Origin: Bacteroidota bacterium
GTDB taxonomy: Bacteria; Bacteroidota; Bacteroidia; Bacteroidales; ML635J-15
NCBI GenBank assembly: GCA_029558535.1
Contig: JAKQEK010000071.1
Coordinates: 98,503-162,502, forward strand
Reading direction: 5' to 3'
Length of the DNA stretch: 64,000 nt
Shown here: piece by piece, positions 1 through 9,426 of the stretch
Layout: the number at the start of each line of letters is the position of its first letter
How positions within the stretch are numbered: the first letter of the stretch is position 1
Position numbers and translations under genes: made by a program
The notes under the pieces: model-generated
What the model was told of the DNA's origin: nothing
What the model saw: only the letters and a program-made list of their open reading frames with translations
Database searches by the model: none

Positions 1-383
1 CTGCAGAAGCTATTGGCGATATGGCTAACAATCCTAGTGAAGGCGGTGGTATGATGGCTGGAGGAATGGGAATGGGAATGGGATTCGCTATGGCAGGTCA
101 AATGGCAAATAATATGAATCCTAATCAACAGCAACAGCAAGGTCCACCACCAATGCCTCAGGCAGTAGTTTTCTTTGCTGTTGTTAATGGACAGCAGGCA
201 GGACCATTTGATGTAAATGTTTTAAGGCAGATGGTTGCAGCAGGTTCTTTAACAAAAGAAACAATGGTTTGGAAACAGGGTATGCCTAATTGGATGGCTG
301 CAGGTCAGGTTCAGGAATTGTTTAACATTTTTGGTGCTACTCCACCTCCTGTTCCACCACCACCACCTGTTCCGGGAACATAA
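1..383 (+). CDS. C-terminal end of an SPFH/GYF_2 domain protein (partial)
   Basis: The frame is open from the window edge (first full codon at base 3), so the true start lies upstream and the internal ATG at 21 is probably not the start. Visible are a Gly/Met-rich linker (GMGMGMGF), a Gln/Pro-rich stretch, and then a GYF_2-type domain of about 55 residues (FFAVVNGQQAGPFDVNVL to WMAAGQVQELF) before a proline-rich tail. This layout is usual at the C terminus of bacterial SPFH (band 7) proteins once called virion core protein-like. The SPFH part itself is outside the window, so the family call is inference; the GYF_2-like domain is seen directly. Confidence 0.65.
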   Translation, partial: AEAIGDMANNPSEGGGMMAGGMGMGMGFAMAGQMANNMNPNQQQQQGPPPMPQAVVFFAVVNGQQAGPFDVNVLRQMVAAGSLTKETMVWKQGMPNWMAAGQVQELFNIFGATPPPVPPPPPVPGT

Positions 384-397
384 AATATAAATGAATT

Positions 398-430
398 AAA
401 AAACGGCATAATAAAAATGTCGTTTTTTTT
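398..430 (+). terminator. Rho-independent terminator after the SPFH/GYF_2 gene
   Basis: A 12-bp stem (398-409 with 417-428, one G-U pair) with a 7-nt loop, its 3' arm running into a T-tract. It lies 15 bases after the stop codon and separates this gene from the nqr operon. Confidence 0.75.
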
Positions 431-487
431 ATTTATTGAAAAGTACCTAATAATGTTTTTTTTATTTTCTATTTCACTTCAAAATAT

Positions 488-495
488 TACTTTTG
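488..495 (+). promoter_or_regulatory. Bacteroidota -7 element for the nqr operon
   Basis: TACTTTTG matches the Bacteroidota primary sigma factor -7 consensus TAnnTTTG and lies 29 bases before the nqrA ATG. No clear -33 TTTG is seen at the expected spacing; only a T-rich stretch is present. Confidence 0.6.
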
Positions 496-524
496 AATCG
501 TAGTTTTTTATATTACTATATTTA

Positions 525-1874
525 ATGGCTGAAGAATATAAAATAAAACAAGGTCTTAATGTGAAAATTTCCGGGAAAGCAGAAATTTTAATGGGTGATG
601 ATATTGTTGTTAACTATTACAGTATGCGTCCAATAGATTTTGTAGGTTTAATCCCAAAACTTTTAAAGAAAGAAGGAGAAGCTGTAAAAAGAGGGGAGCC
701 GGTTTATTGCGATAAATATAATACTGAGATAAAATTTACTTCTCCTGTAAGTGGACAAATAACGAATATTTTAAGGGGTGAAAAACGAAAACTGTTAGAG
801 ATTATAATCCAATCAGACAATGAAGATAATGCAATAAATTTTGAAGATATAATATCTGTAAATAGTCCTGAAAGTCTGAAGTCATTGTTAACTATTTCAG
901 GTGTTTGGCCTTTTATTAAACAAAGACCTTATGGAATTATTGCAAATCCGAATGATATTTCAAGGGACATTTTTATTTCATTCTTTGATTCTGCTCCATT
1001 GTCCTGTGATTTTGAATTTGTCTTAAAAGATAAAACTGTTGAAATAAATGCTGCACTCAAAGCATTAAAAACTTTAACAAAAGGTAAAGTTTATCTAAAT
1101 TTTAAGAAAAATTCAAAATTGGCTGATGTAATAGACAATGTAAATGATTATGTTGTCAGCTTTTTTGATGGGCCTCATCCATCTGGACTTGCAGGTACAC
1201 ATATAAATAAAATCAAACCGATAAATAAGAATGAAATTGTATGGACAGTTAATGCAACTGATTTGCCGATAATTGGCAATCTTTTATTAAATGCGGAATA
1301 TAACACTGAAAGACTTATAGCGATTGCTGGACCAGAGGTAAAACATCCATGTTATTATAATCTAAAATCAGGAGCTGATATTTCCGAATTCCTCAAAACA
1401 GGTGTTAACGGTGATAATTATCGTGTTATTTCAGGTAATGTGTTGACCGGAACAAATATATCAGCAAATCCCTGTCTTGGGTTTTATGATAATTTAATTA
1501 GTATTATTCCCGAAGGGAACAAATATGAAATGTTTGGCTGGATGCAACCGGGTTTTAAGAAATTTAGCATTAACAGGGCTTTTGCATCAAAAATAATTCA
1601 TCCAAAGAGTTTTGAGATTAATACAAATTATCATGGCGGGAACAGAGCTTACGTTGTTACCGGAGAATATGAGAAAGTATGTCCTTTAGATATTTTACCT
1701 CAACTTTTAATTAAGGCTATAATGGCAGGAGATATTGAAAAAATGGAAAATCTTGGGATTTATGAAGTTATTGAAGAAGATTTTGCTTTGTGTGAGTTTG
1801 TTTGCACATCAAAAACTGATGTTCAGACTATATTACGCGAAGGACTTGATATCATTAGAAAAGAGATGTCTTAA
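525..1874 (+). CDS. nqrA: Na+-translocating NADH:quinone reductase subunit A
   Basis: First gene of a complete nqrABCDEF operon. NqrA is the peripheral cytoplasmic subunit of Na+-NQR, which oxidises NADH, reduces quinone and pumps Na+ out; it sits next to NqrB near the quinone site. The 449-residue length is normal for the family. The N-terminal part has the barrel-sandwich-like region (KKEGEAVKRGEPVYCDKYNT, then FTSPVSGQI) typical of NqrA/RnfC proteins. No transmembrane segment is seen. The ATG at 525 follows a good -7 promoter element. The next gene, nqrB, begins 11 bases after the stop, so the two are co-transcribed. Confidence 0.95.
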   Translation: MAEEYKIKQGLNVKISGKAEILMGDDIVVNYYSMRPIDFVGLIPKLLKKEGEAVKRGEPVYCDKYNTEIKFTSPVSGQITNILRGEKRKLLEIIIQSDNEDNAINFEDIISVNSPESLKSLLTISGVWPFIKQRPYGIIANPNDISRDIFISFFDSAPLSCDFEFVLKDKTVEINAALKALKTLTKGKVYLNFKKNSKLADVIDNVNDYVVSFFDGPHPSGLAGTHINKIKPINKNEIVWTVNATDLPIIGNLLLNAEYNTERLIAIAGPEVKHPCYYNLKSGADISEFLKTGVNGDNYRVISGNVLTGTNISANPCLGFYDNLISIIPEGNKYEMFGWMQPGFKKFSINRAFASKIIHPKSFEINTNYHGGNRAYVVTGEYEKVCPLDILPQLLIKAIMAGDIEKMENLGIYEVIEEDFALCEFVCTSKTDVQTILREGLDIIRKEMS

Positions 1875-1885
1875 AATATTTTAAA

Positions 1886-3061
1886 ATGAAGTTTTTAAGA
1901 AAACAAATAGATAAAATAAAACCAAATTTTGAAAAAGGAGGGAAGCTCTATTTTTTACATTCTACTTTTGATGCATTTGAGACATTTTTATTTGTTCCAA
2001 ATAAAGTAACAAAAAAAGGAGCACATATTCGTGATGCAATGGATATGAAACGGCTCATGATAATTGTAGTTTTAGCTCTTGTTCCATCAGTACTTTTTGG
2101 TATTTATAATACTGGATTACAGCATTTTATAGCTACGGGACAAATTCGTGAGTTTTGGCCAATGATATGGTATGGTGCACAAAAAGTTGTTCCTTTAATT
2201 GTTGTTACATATGTTGTAGGATTAGGAATCGAATTTGGTTTTGCTCAAATACGCAAACACGAGGTAAACGAGGGATTTCTTGTAACCGGAATGCTTATAC
2301 CTTTAATTGTTCCTGCTGATATTCCATTATGGATGTTGGCTTTAGCAACTGCATTTTCTGTCATTATCGGTAAAGAGGTTTTTGGTGGAACAGGAATGAA
2401 TATTTTAAATCCTGCACTTACGGCACGGGCATTTTTGTTTTTTGCATATCCATCATGGATGTCGGGCGATAAAGTATGGATAAGCGGAATGATGAAAGGC
2501 GATAATGTTATTGACGGTTTTTCAGGAGCTACTTTGTTGGATCAAGCATCTGAAGGTGCAAAAGTTTTTGTTAACGGGTTGGGTGAGAAGATTACACATT
2601 GGGATATGTTTTTAGGTACAATTCCCGGTTCTGTTGGAGAGACATCTGTATTGGCTATTCTTTTTGGAGCAGTTTTACTGCTTTTTACAGGTGTTGGCAG
2701 TTGGAGGATAATGTTGTCAACATTGCTGGGAGGAATTACAATGGGATTATTATTTAATATTTTTGCTGTTAATCCGGCAATGGAAGTGCCCTGGTTCGAA
2801 CATCTACTTATGGGTGGTTTTGCTTTCGGTTTGGTGTTTATGGCAACCGATCCGGTAACAGCAGCTCAAACTAACAAAGGAAAGTACATTTATGGTTTTT
2901 TGATAGGTTTATTAGCAATATTAATCAGAGTTCTAAATCCTGCATATCCCGAAGGTATGATGCTTGCAATTTTGTTTATGAATGTTTTTGCACCTTTGAT
3001 TGACTATATGGTAGTACAGTCAAATATTAAAAGACGTTTGAAGAGAGTTATGACTAAATAG
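1886..3061 (+). CDS. nqrB: Na+-translocating NADH:quinone reductase subunit B
   Basis: Integral membrane subunit carrying a covalently bound FMN and, by family knowledge, riboflavin; it forms much of the Na+ path. Many hydrophobic helices are visible from about residue 56 onward. The flavinylation motif SGAT is at residues 213-216 in the context DGFSGATLL, so Thr216 is the predicted FMN-phosphothreonine attachment site installed by ApbE. Its 391 residues are close to the usual family length. nqrC starts two bases after the stop codon, which implies tight translational coupling. Confidence 0.95.
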   Translation: MKFLRKQIDKIKPNFEKGGKLYFLHSTFDAFETFLFVPNKVTKKGAHIRDAMDMKRLMIIVVLALVPSVLFGIYNTGLQHFIATGQIREFWPMIWYGAQKVVPLIVVTYVVGLGIEFGFAQIRKHEVNEGFLVTGMLIPLIVPADIPLWMLALATAFSVIIGKEVFGGTGMNILNPALTARAFLFFAYPSWMSGDKVWISGMMKGDNVIDGFSGATLLDQASEGAKVFVNGLGEKITHWDMFLGTIPGSVGETSVLAILFGAVLLLFTGVGSWRIMLSTLLGGITMGLLFNIFAVNPAMEVPWFEHLLMGGFAFGLVFMATDPVTAAQTNKGKYIYGFLIGLLAILIRVLNPAYPEGMMLAILFMNVFAPLIDYMVVQSNIKRRLKRVMTK

Positions 3062-3063
3062 TT

Positions 3064-3768
3064 ATGAAAATGAATAGAAACAGTAATACATATACTATAT
3101 TGTTTTCAATTATCATGGTTATTATTGTTGCAACAATTTTAACTATTGTAGCTATTTCATTACAACCTGCACAAAAGAGAAATATTAAAATTGAAAAGAA
3201 AAAAAATATTCTTTCCGCATTAAATATCCAATCCAATGCTCAAAATGCTACTGAATTATATGATAAGTATGTTATTGAAAGTTTTGCAGTTAATTTAAAT
3301 GGCGATAAGGTTGTTAATATTGATGCATTTAACATTGATTTGAAAAAAGAATTAAAAAAGGACGAAGAAAATCAGTTGTGGCCGGTTTATGTTTGTGCAA
3401 CCGAAGATGGTACAAAATATCTTTTTGCTTTATATGGCAAAGGTTTGTGGGGACCTATTTGGGGATATATAGCACTAAATGATGACTTGAACAGTGTTTA
3501 CGGAGTATATTTCGATCATAAATCTGAAACTCCCGGGTTGGGAGCAGAGATTTCGACTCAGGATTTCCAAAATCAGTTTAAGAATAAAACATTATTTAAT
3601 GAAAATAATATGTTTATTTCGATTGATGTTGTAAAGTCAGGAGCAGGTAATAATCCATTTGCAGTTGATGCTGTTTCAGGAGGAACAATTACATCAAATG
3701 GGTTGAGAGATATGATTAAAATTTGTATGACAGCATATCTGGGCTATATTGAGAAAAATAAAAAATAA
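3064..3768 (+). CDS. nqrC: Na+-translocating NADH:quinone reductase subunit C
   Basis: Subunit with one N-terminal transmembrane helix (about residues 10-32) and a periplasmic FMN-binding domain. The FMN attachment motif reads SGGTIT (DAVSGGT, Thr208) where Vibrio-type proteins have SGAT; the acceptor Thr and the preceding Asp are kept, so ApbE flavinylation is still expected. A second in-frame ATG two codons downstream (3070) is also possible. Length, 234 residues, is a little below the Vibrio type. It lies between nqrB (2-base gap) and nqrD. Confidence 0.94.
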   Translation: MKMNRNSNTYTILFSIIMVIIVATILTIVAISLQPAQKRNIKIEKKKNILSALNIQSNAQNATELYDKYVIESFAVNLNGDKVVNIDAFNIDLKKELKKDEENQLWPVYVCATEDGTKYLFALYGKGLWGPIWGYIALNDDLNSVYGVYFDHKSETPGLGAEISTQDFQNQFKNKTLFNENNMFISIDVVKSGAGNNPFAVDAVSGGTITSNGLRDMIKICMTAYLGYIEKNKK

Positions 3769-3772
3769 GATT

Positions 3773-4396
3773 ATGTTTTCGAAGAAAAATTTGAGATTAA
3801 TAACAGATCCTATAAATAAAAACAATCCTATTACGATTCAGGTATTGGGAATTTGTTCCGCTCTGGCTGTTACGGTTAAGCTTCAACCGGCTGTTGTCAT
3901 GGCTATAAGTGTGGTTTTTGTGATTGCCATGTCAAATGTTATTATTTCCGCTTTAAGAAATACTATACCTAACAGAATAAGAATTATTGTTCAACTAGTG
4001 GTAATTGCCACTCTGGTAATTGTTGTTGATCAGTTTTTGAAAGCTTACGTATTTGATGTAAGTAAACAATTGTCCGTTTTTGTGGGTTTGATAATTACGA
4101 ATTGTATTGTAATGGGAAGGCTCGAAGCTTTTGCCATGTCAAATAATGTTAAGCGTAGTTTTTTTGATGGACTTGGAAATGGGATAGGGTACGGGTCAAT
4201 TCTGATAATTGTTGCTTTTTTTAGGGAATTGCTTGGAAGTGGAACAATCTGGAATATTAAAATTATTCCGGAGTCATTTTATAATTTCGGATATTTTAAC
4301 AATCAACTTATGATAATGCCACCAATGGCATTAATTGTTGTGGGAATAATAATTTGGGTACAGAGAAGCAAAAACCGTGAAATGATTGAAGATTGA
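3773..4396 (+). CDS. nqrD: Na+-translocating NADH:quinone reductase subunit D
   Basis: Hydrophobic Rnf/Nqr D-E family membrane subunit, about 207 residues with six predicted helices. I place the start at the ATG at 3773 ([13 protein letters not shown]), which matches the usual NqrD N terminus and lies 4 bases after the nqrC stop; a longer reading frame from a TTG at 3749 overlaps nqrC and is less likely. NqrD and NqrE form inverted-topology partners that, in known structures, hold an Fe-S centre between conserved Cys residues; a Cys lies in the [11 protein letters not shown] segment here. Confidence 0.95.
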   Translation: MFSKKNLRLITDPINKNNPITIQVLGICSALAVTVKLQPAVVMAISVVFVIAMSNVIISALRNTIPNRIRIIVQLVVIATLVIVVDQFLKAYVFDVSKQLSVFVGLIITNCIVMGRLEAFAMSNNVKRSFFDGLGNGIGYGSILIIVAFFRELLGSGTIWNIKIIPESFYNFGYFNNQLMIMPPMALIVVGIIIWVQRSKNREMIED

Positions 4397-4400
4397 AATT

Positions 4401-5018
4401 ATGGAAGATATCTTAAACATATTTATCAAATCCGTATTTATTGACAATATGGTTTTTGCCTATTTCCTAGGCATGTGCTCTTACCTTGCTGTTTCAAAAA
4501 CTGTTAAAACATCTTTTGGCCTTGGTATTGCTGTAGTTTTTGTGCTGACTATAACAATCCCGATTAATTTTCTGATGGAGAAATATTTATTGAAAGAAGG
4601 AGCCTTGGCTTGGATATCTTCAGATTTTGCTGATGTTGATCTTAGCTTCTTAACTTTTATTCTGTTTATTGCAGTTATTGCATCAATGGTTCAATTGGTC
4701 GAAATGATTATTGAAAAATTTTCACCAGCACTATATTCTTCCTTAGGGATATTTTTACCCTTGATAGCAGTAAATTGTGCAATACTTGGAGGAGCATTGT
4801 TTATGTCCGAACGTGAATATGCAAATATTGGAGAAGCCACAGTTTTTGGGTTTGGCTCCGGAATAGGTTGGCTATTGGCAATAGTCGGAATAGCTGCAAT
4901 CAGAGAAAAAATTAAATACTCAAATATACCTAAACCACTTAAAGGATTGGGAATAACTTTTATAATTACAGGTTTGATGGGTTTGGCTTTTATGGGATTT
5001 ATGGGTATAGATATTTAA
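4401..5018 (+). CDS. nqrE: Na+-translocating NADH:quinone reductase subunit E
   Basis: Second Rnf/Nqr D-E family subunit, about 205 residues, with helices throughout. The start is taken at the ATG at 4401 ([13 protein letters not shown]), 4 bases after the nqrD stop; an in-frame TTG at 4386 overlaps nqrD. The Cys-containing segments [12 protein letters not shown] and [12 protein letters not shown] correspond to the conserved half-sites that pair with NqrD. nqrF follows after one base. Confidence 0.95.
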   Translation: MEDILNIFIKSVFIDNMVFAYFLGMCSYLAVSKTVKTSFGLGIAVVFVLTITIPINFLMEKYLLKEGALAWISSDFADVDLSFLTFILFIAVIASMVQLVEMIIEKFSPALYSSLGIFLPLIAVNCAILGGALFMSEREYANIGEATVFGFGSGIGWLLAIVGIAAIREKIKYSNIPKPLKGLGITFIITGLMGLAFMGFMGIDI

Positions 5019-5019
5019 A

Positions 5020-6288
5020 ATGTTTTATATGATAATATTATCTGCGCAGACAATAATAATTTTAAGTGCAATTTCAGTTTTTCTGATTGTAATTGTTTTG
5101 TTGGTAATAATGTTGTTGTACGCCAAGAAAAAGCTTACTCCTCAAGGAGAGGTTAAAATTACAATTAACGACGAAAAAGTTTTAGTTGTTCAACCGGGAT
5201 CATCTCTTTTGCAGACTTTAAGCGAAAATAAAATTTTTGTTCCGTCTGCTTGTGGTGGAGGAGGCACTTGTGGTATGTGTAAATGCAGAATATTGGAGGG
5301 CGGCGGAACGATTTTACCAACGGAAACAGGTTTTTTTAAAAGAAAAGAGCAACAAAATTTTTGGCGTTTGGCTTGTCAGGTAAAAGTTAGAAACGATTTG
5401 CAAATAGAACTCCCTCAAGAAGTTATGGGTGTAAAAAAATGGGAGTGTGAAGTAGTTTCAAACAGAAATGTTGCAACTTTTATTAAAGAGTTTGTAGTGA
5501 AATTACCTGATGGCGAAAATCTGGAGTTTTTATCGGGAGGATATATCCAAATAGATGTGCCGGTAATATCTGTTGATTATTCAAAAGATATTGAAGTTGA
5601 AGAAGAATATCGTCAGGATTGGGATGCCCTCAAGTTATGGAATTTAAAAATGATAAATGAAGAAACTACTTTCAGAGCTTATTCTATGGCAAATCATCCG
5701 GCTGAAGGAAATGTGATAATGTTGAATGTACGTATTGCTACACCTCCCTGGGACAGAAAAACCAATTCATTTGCTAAGTTAAATCCCGGTGTGTGTTCAT
5801 CATTTATATTTTCTCGTAAACCCGGTGATAAGGTAATGATTTCCGGCCCGTATGGAGAATTTCATATTAAAAATACAGATAGAGAAATTTTGTTTATTGG
5901 TGGTGGGGCAGGTATGGCTCCCATGCGTTCTCATATTTTTCATTTGTTCAATACAGAAAAAACTTCACGCAAAGTTTCTTTTTGGTATGGAGCAAGATCA
6001 AAACGCGAAATTTTTTATGAAGAAGAATTTAGAGAAATAGAACGACAATACTCTAATTTTAAATTTAATATTGCTTTATCCGAACCTAAAGAAGAAGATG
6101 AATGGACAGGTTATGTAGGTTTTATTCACAAAGTGATTTATGATGAGTATCTGGGAAATATCGAAGAACCCGAAGACATTGAATATTATTTGTGTGGTCC
6201 GCCAATGATGAATGATGCTGTACTTAAAATGCTTGATAATCTTGGCGTTCCGGATGAAATGATTGCATTTGATGATTTCGGAGGTTAA
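5020..6288 (+). CDS. nqrF: Na+-translocating NADH:quinone reductase subunit F
   Basis: NADH-input subunit: an N-terminal membrane anchor (about residues 5-34), a plant-type [2Fe-2S] ferredoxin domain with Cys78, Cys84, Cys87 and Cys119, then a ferredoxin-reductase module. The FAD motif RAYS is in FRAYSMANHP, and the NAD-binding motif GGGAGMAPMRSH follows; the C terminus ends DDFGG. Its 422 residues are slightly longer than the Vibrio protein, mainly in the loop between the Fe-S and FAD domains. It closes the structural operon; the maturation gene apbE starts 61 bases downstream. Confidence 0.96.
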   Translation: MFYMIILSAQTIIILSAISVFLIVIVLLVIMLLYAKKKLTPQGEVKITINDEKVLVVQPGSSLLQTLSENKIFVPSACGGGGTCGMCKCRILEGGGTILPTETGFFKRKEQQNFWRLACQVKVRNDLQIELPQEVMGVKKWECEVVSNRNVATFIKEFVVKLPDGENLEFLSGGYIQIDVPVISVDYSKDIEVEEEYRQDWDALKLWNLKMINEETTFRAYSMANHPAEGNVIMLNVRIATPPWDRKTNSFAKLNPGVCSSFIFSRKPGDKVMISGPYGEFHIKNTDREILFIGGGAGMAPMRSHIFHLFNTEKTSRKVSFWYGARSKREIFYEEEFREIERQYSNFKFNIALSEPKEEDEWTGYVGFIHKVIYDEYLGNIEEPEDIEYYLCGPPMMNDAVLKMLDNLGVPDEMIAFDDFGG

Positions 6289-6327
6289 AATATTTAAGCA
6301 AAAATAAAGCCTTTTGTTAATTTTTTG

Positions 6328-6335
6328 TATCTTGC
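6328..6335 (+). promoter_or_regulatory. Possible -7 element for apbE
   Basis: TATCTTGC is one step from the TAnnTTTG consensus and lies 14 bases before the apbE ATG, so apbE may have a promoter of its own besides read-through from nqrF. No -33 element is seen at normal spacing. Confidence 0.3.
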
Positions 6336-6349
6336 ACAAAATTAGCAAT

Positions 6350-7357
6350 ATGAGAGTTGCAATAATTTTACTGACTTGTTTGATCTTGTTTTCTTGTGGT
6401 AATAGCAAGAAGAAGGTTTATCGTTATTACGAAGGACCTATTCAGGGAACATATTTTCATATAACTTATGAATGGCATGAGGATTTGTCTCAACAGATTG
6501 ATAGCTTGTTACAAAAATTTAATAAATCTCTTTCGAATTATGATACAACTTCGGTAATATCGCAGATAAACTATAATAAGTCAAATGTTGCGGATGAATT
6601 ATTTATTAAAATGTTTCAAACATCGTTGGAAGTATATCAGAAAAGTGATGGTGCTTTTGATATTACTGTTGCACCAATTGTAAATCTGTGGGGTTTCGGA
6701 TGGCTAAAAAATAACGAAAATTTTATTCCTGATTCAATTATTATTAAGGATTATCTTAAATATGTTGGAATGGATAAGGTACAGCTTGAAGATGGTAAAA
6801 TAATAAAAAGTTTCCCTGAATCAATGCTTGTTTCAAATGCAATTGCTCAGGGCTTATCGGTTGACTATGTTTCAGATTACTTATTCTCCTTAGGGCTTAA
6901 GAATTTTTTGGTAGAAATAGGGGGGGAATTATACTGCTTGGGTGTTAACAGTCAGGGCAATTCCTGGAGAATAGGAATAGATAAACCCATAGAAAATAGT
7001 GATTATAATAGCAGGGAAAATCAGATCATAATAAATGTTTCAGGGAAAGCAATAGCTACTTCGGGCAATTATAGAAAGTATGTTGAAAATAATAATCAAA
7101 AATTTGGGCACTCCGTTGATCCTAGAACCGGTTATCCAGCAGAGAACTCTTTGTTAAGTGCTTCGGTGATTTCCGAATCATGTATGTATTGTGATGCCTG
7201 GGCAACTGCATTTATGGTCTGTGGGCTTGAGAAATCTGTTGAAATCGCCGAAAATGATCCAAATATTGAAGCCTATTTTATATATGAGGACAAAAATGGG
7301 AAAACCCAATCCCGAATGACATCAGGCTTTAAAAAATATGTTTGTGATAGTTACTAA
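6350..7357 (+). CDS. apbE: FAD:protein FMN transferase (lipoprotein)
   Basis: ApbE moves FMN from FAD onto Thr in S-G-A/G-T motifs, here presumably NqrB Thr216 and NqrC Thr208. The ATG at 6350 gives a lipoprotein signal (hydrophobic run ending LFSC, lipobox Cys at residue 16), which puts the enzyme on the periplasmic side, where those sites lie. Family signatures seen: SNAIAQGLSVDYVSDYL, LVEIGGELYCLG, and near the C terminus FGHSVDPRTGYPA with the metal/FAD-binding region and CDAWATAFMVCG. Length of 335 residues is normal. A longer frame from 6314 lacks the lipobox context. Confidence 0.93.
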   Translation: MRVAIILLTCLILFSCGNSKKKVYRYYEGPIQGTYFHITYEWHEDLSQQIDSLLQKFNKSLSNYDTTSVISQINYNKSNVADELFIKMFQTSLEVYQKSDGAFDITVAPIVNLWGFGWLKNNENFIPDSIIIKDYLKYVGMDKVQLEDGKIIKSFPESMLVSNAIAQGLSVDYVSDYLFSLGLKNFLVEIGGELYCLGVNSQGNSWRIGIDKPIENSDYNSRENQIIINVSGKAIATSGNYRKYVENNNQKFGHSVDPRTGYPAENSLLSASVISESCMYCDAWATAFMVCGLEKSVEIAENDPNIEAYFIYEDKNGKTQSRMTSGFKKYVCDSY

Positions 7358-7410
7358 AATATAATTGAACATATTTTGCTTTTTTCGGTTTTATCCCATA
7401 AAACAATTAA

Positions 7411-7908
7411 ATGATACAGCCTAGTAAACAGATTGAAAATATTCTTTCAGAATCAAATGAGTATGATTGTGATATAAACTTATATTGTGCTGTCTTGTCT
7501 TATATTCCTTATTTTAAAGATATAAAAGAGGATGACTACATTAAATATCACAAAGACCATAGTTTTGAATATAGCCCTGAATTTTATTCATTTATAAAAG
7601 CACTAAATGATGCGAAACTTGTTGAAGATGAAGAAAAAATGGCTTCTTTTTTAAAATCTTATAATTTGCATTGTGGATATAACAAATGGATAAAAGACAT
7701 GAATATAGTTTTGGAAAACGAAGAATTATTGGGTAGAGCTAATATTAGTTTGCTTAAAAAAGTGATGTTTTCATTAATAAGACTCGAAAGGGTTTGTCCG
7801 GGAAGTTGGGGAATTGATGCCGAGTCCGGAAATTGGCTTAAAATATTAAATCAGCTTAAAAGAATACTATCAGAAATTTATAAAGAGAACAAATCTAATG
7901 CGAATTAG
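7411..7908 (+). CDS. DUF6508-like protein
   Basis: Soluble 165-residue protein with no signal peptide or membrane helix. The C-terminal third (VMFSLIRLERVCPGSWGIDAE then ILNQLKRIL) looks like the signature of DUF6508 proteins, in which an Arg-x-Glu-Arg-like element is followed by a Gly-x-Trp and a helix; the N-terminal part has an aromatic YIPYF element also seen in that family. This match is from memory, not a search. Function is unknown. It ends 7 bases before the convergent WbqC-like gene. Confidence 0.6.
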   Translation: MIQPSKQIENILSESNEYDCDINLYCAVLSYIPYFKDIKEDDYIKYHKDHSFEYSPEFYSFIKALNDAKLVEDEEKMASFLKSYNLHCGYNKWIKDMNIVLENEELLGRANISLLKKVMFSLIRLERVCPGSWGIDAESGNWLKILNQLKRILSEIYKENKSNAN

Positions 7909-7915
7909 TATTTGC

Positions 7916-8536
7916 TTAAGGAATTGATTTTTCTAAAGTACTAATACTTAAAGGTCCCATATTAAAAATAAGGTCTATAATACTCAAATCTTCAACAAAT
8001 CCATGCCTGTCAGAAAAAACCTGAATATATTCAGCTTGTTTGAATTCTTTGTCCTCTGAGCTTTTGTGCGATTTAGGATGTATTAAATTCCTATAATCTT
8101 TAATATCATCATCTTCAATATATTTATTGCTATAATCGTAAACGGGAGATAAGTTTAATATTTTAAAAACAATTTCAAGAATTTTTGAATTAAGATCAAC
8201 CAGAAATTTTTGTTTCTCAGTTAATAAAGGCAAGATATCCGGTATATAATAATCATAAAATGCCGAATTTTTATATGCTGATAAAATTGTTCTATAATGA
8301 TTCATTTGCCAATTTTCAGAATAATCAATTTCAACATCTTTGAGTACACAGTGATTGTTTTTTTTTATTGGGACAATTAATGAACTAATTCCATTGGCTG
8401 CCATAATATTACAGCGATTTCTATATGTTTGTTTAGTAAAATTCTCGTAAATATCAATTGTGATCTTGTCATTTATTATAAATTTACTTATATATCTATT
8501 GCTGGGAAAATAAGATGAAAAAATAACAGCCTTCAT
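7916..8536 (-). CDS. WbqC-like family protein
   Basis: The N terminus (SSYFPSNRYISKF), the central CNIMAANGISSLIVPI and the WQMNHYRTILSAYKNSAFYDYY segment are hallmarks of the WbqC-like family (206 residues, normal length). WbqC-like genes are widespread in Bacteroidota; the name comes from an O-antigen locus, but no biochemical role is settled to my knowledge. It is the last gene of a minus-strand run dapB-lepB-(lepB paralogue)-wbqC; its start codon overlaps the stop of the upstream gene by one base, so the four are probably one transcript. Confidence 0.85.
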   Translation of the reverse strand: MKAVIFSSYFPSNRYISKFIINDKITIDIYENFTKQTYRNRCNIMAANGISSLIVPIKKNNHCVLKDVEIDYSENWQMNHYRTILSAYKNSAFYDYYIPDILPLLTEKQKFLVDLNSKILEIVFKILNLSPVYDYSNKYIEDDDIKDYRNLIHPKSHKSSEDKEFKQAEYIQVFSDRHGFVEDLSIIDLIFNMGPLSISTLEKSIP

Positions 8537-9426
8537 TAGTTAAGAACTTTTCCAATAATATAATTTTCGGGAATAAATCCCAATGTCCTAGAGTCGGGTT
8601 TATTGAATCTGTTATCATTAAGAACAAAATAATAATCTTTCTTAAATGTATATTGAGTTGCCGGTTGATTATTGATTTTAATGTTATTGCCAAAAATATA
8701 CAAATCGTTGTCTTCATAAACATCAATAATCTTCTTATATAATAGAATGTTTTTTCTGTCAAGAATAACTGTTATTCCTTGTTGTGGAACAACTACAGGA
8801 CCCCAATTGTCTCTATTCCACGGATAGCCTTGCCCGGGAAAAATTCCCAATTCTCCTTTGTTTATATCACCAACAATTTTTCTAACATTTACAATGCCTG
8901 ATAATTCTGCAATCTGCTCAGCAATATATTGTGTGGCAATAAATTCACATGCTTTATTGTTGTTTAATGAATCAGTAATTTCAACTTTAAAGTCGTCAAG
9001 CAGTTCTTTGAAATTAGTTTCTTCCTGCATACTAAGTCTGAAAAGAAAATATCTTTCATAGTTTTCAGCAACTAAATTATCATTAACATAAACTTCTGTT
9101 TGTCTGATATGAATAATATCTCCGGGTAGAGCAATTATTCGTGAACATAAATTTTCTTTTTCTTTAAAGTCAGGGTCAATAAATACAGGACTTTTGTATA
9201 TTACTAAATCTCCTTGATTTAATATTGAAGAAGCTTTAGGTTTTAGAAAATTCATGTACATATTATCATTCTTAATTTTTCTAATCATGAACCTTTTAAT
9301 TTCAATAGGGTATATTTCAGCCTTGTAAAACCCAAATGATGATAAAAAAGCGATGATTAGTAATACAAAAATACAAGCAAGAGTAATTATTATTGCTCTT
9401 TTTTTATCCATAATATTATTTTTCAT
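8536..9426 (-). CDS. Signal peptidase I paralogue lacking the Ser/Lys dyad
   Basis: An S26A-fold protein: an N-terminal membrane helix (about residues 10-33), then boxes that align with signal peptidase I, namely [21 protein letters not shown], a GPVVVPQQG segment and a C-terminal box [18 protein letters not shown]. The catalytic residues are missing. Aligned on the IP(T)SSM box of the neighbour, the serine position is Ile43 (context YPIEIKRF), and the lysine that normally precedes Arg in K-R-x-x-x-x-x-G-D is Ser95 ([10 protein letters not shown]). It overlaps the end of the intact lepB by 11 bases. I infer a non-catalytic partner or regulator of that enzyme; decay is less likely because the frame and later boxes are intact. 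Confidence 0.8.
   Translation of the reverse strand: MKNNIMDKKRAIIITLACIFVLLIIAFLSSFGFYKAEIYPIEIKRFMIRKIKNDNMYMNFLKPKASSILNQGDLVIYKSPVFIDPDFKEKENLCSRIIALPGDIIHIRQTEVYVNDNLVAENYERYFLFRLSMQEETNFKELLDDFKVEITDSLNNNKACEFIATQYIAEQIAELSGIVNVRKIVGDINKGELGIFPGQGYPWNRDNWGPVVVPQQGITVILDRKNILLYKKIIDVYEDNDLYIFGNNIKINNQPATQYTFKKDYYFVLNDNRFNKPDSRTLGFIPENYIIGKVLN

Noticed and set aside
3064..3768. NqrC unable to bind FMN because of SGGT in place of SGAT
   Set aside because: The acceptor Thr and upstream Asp are kept, and Gly for Ala is a mild change; apbE is also present.
3749..3772. TTG start for nqrD
   Set aside because: It overlaps nqrC and adds residues not usual for NqrD; the ATG at 3773 fits the family.
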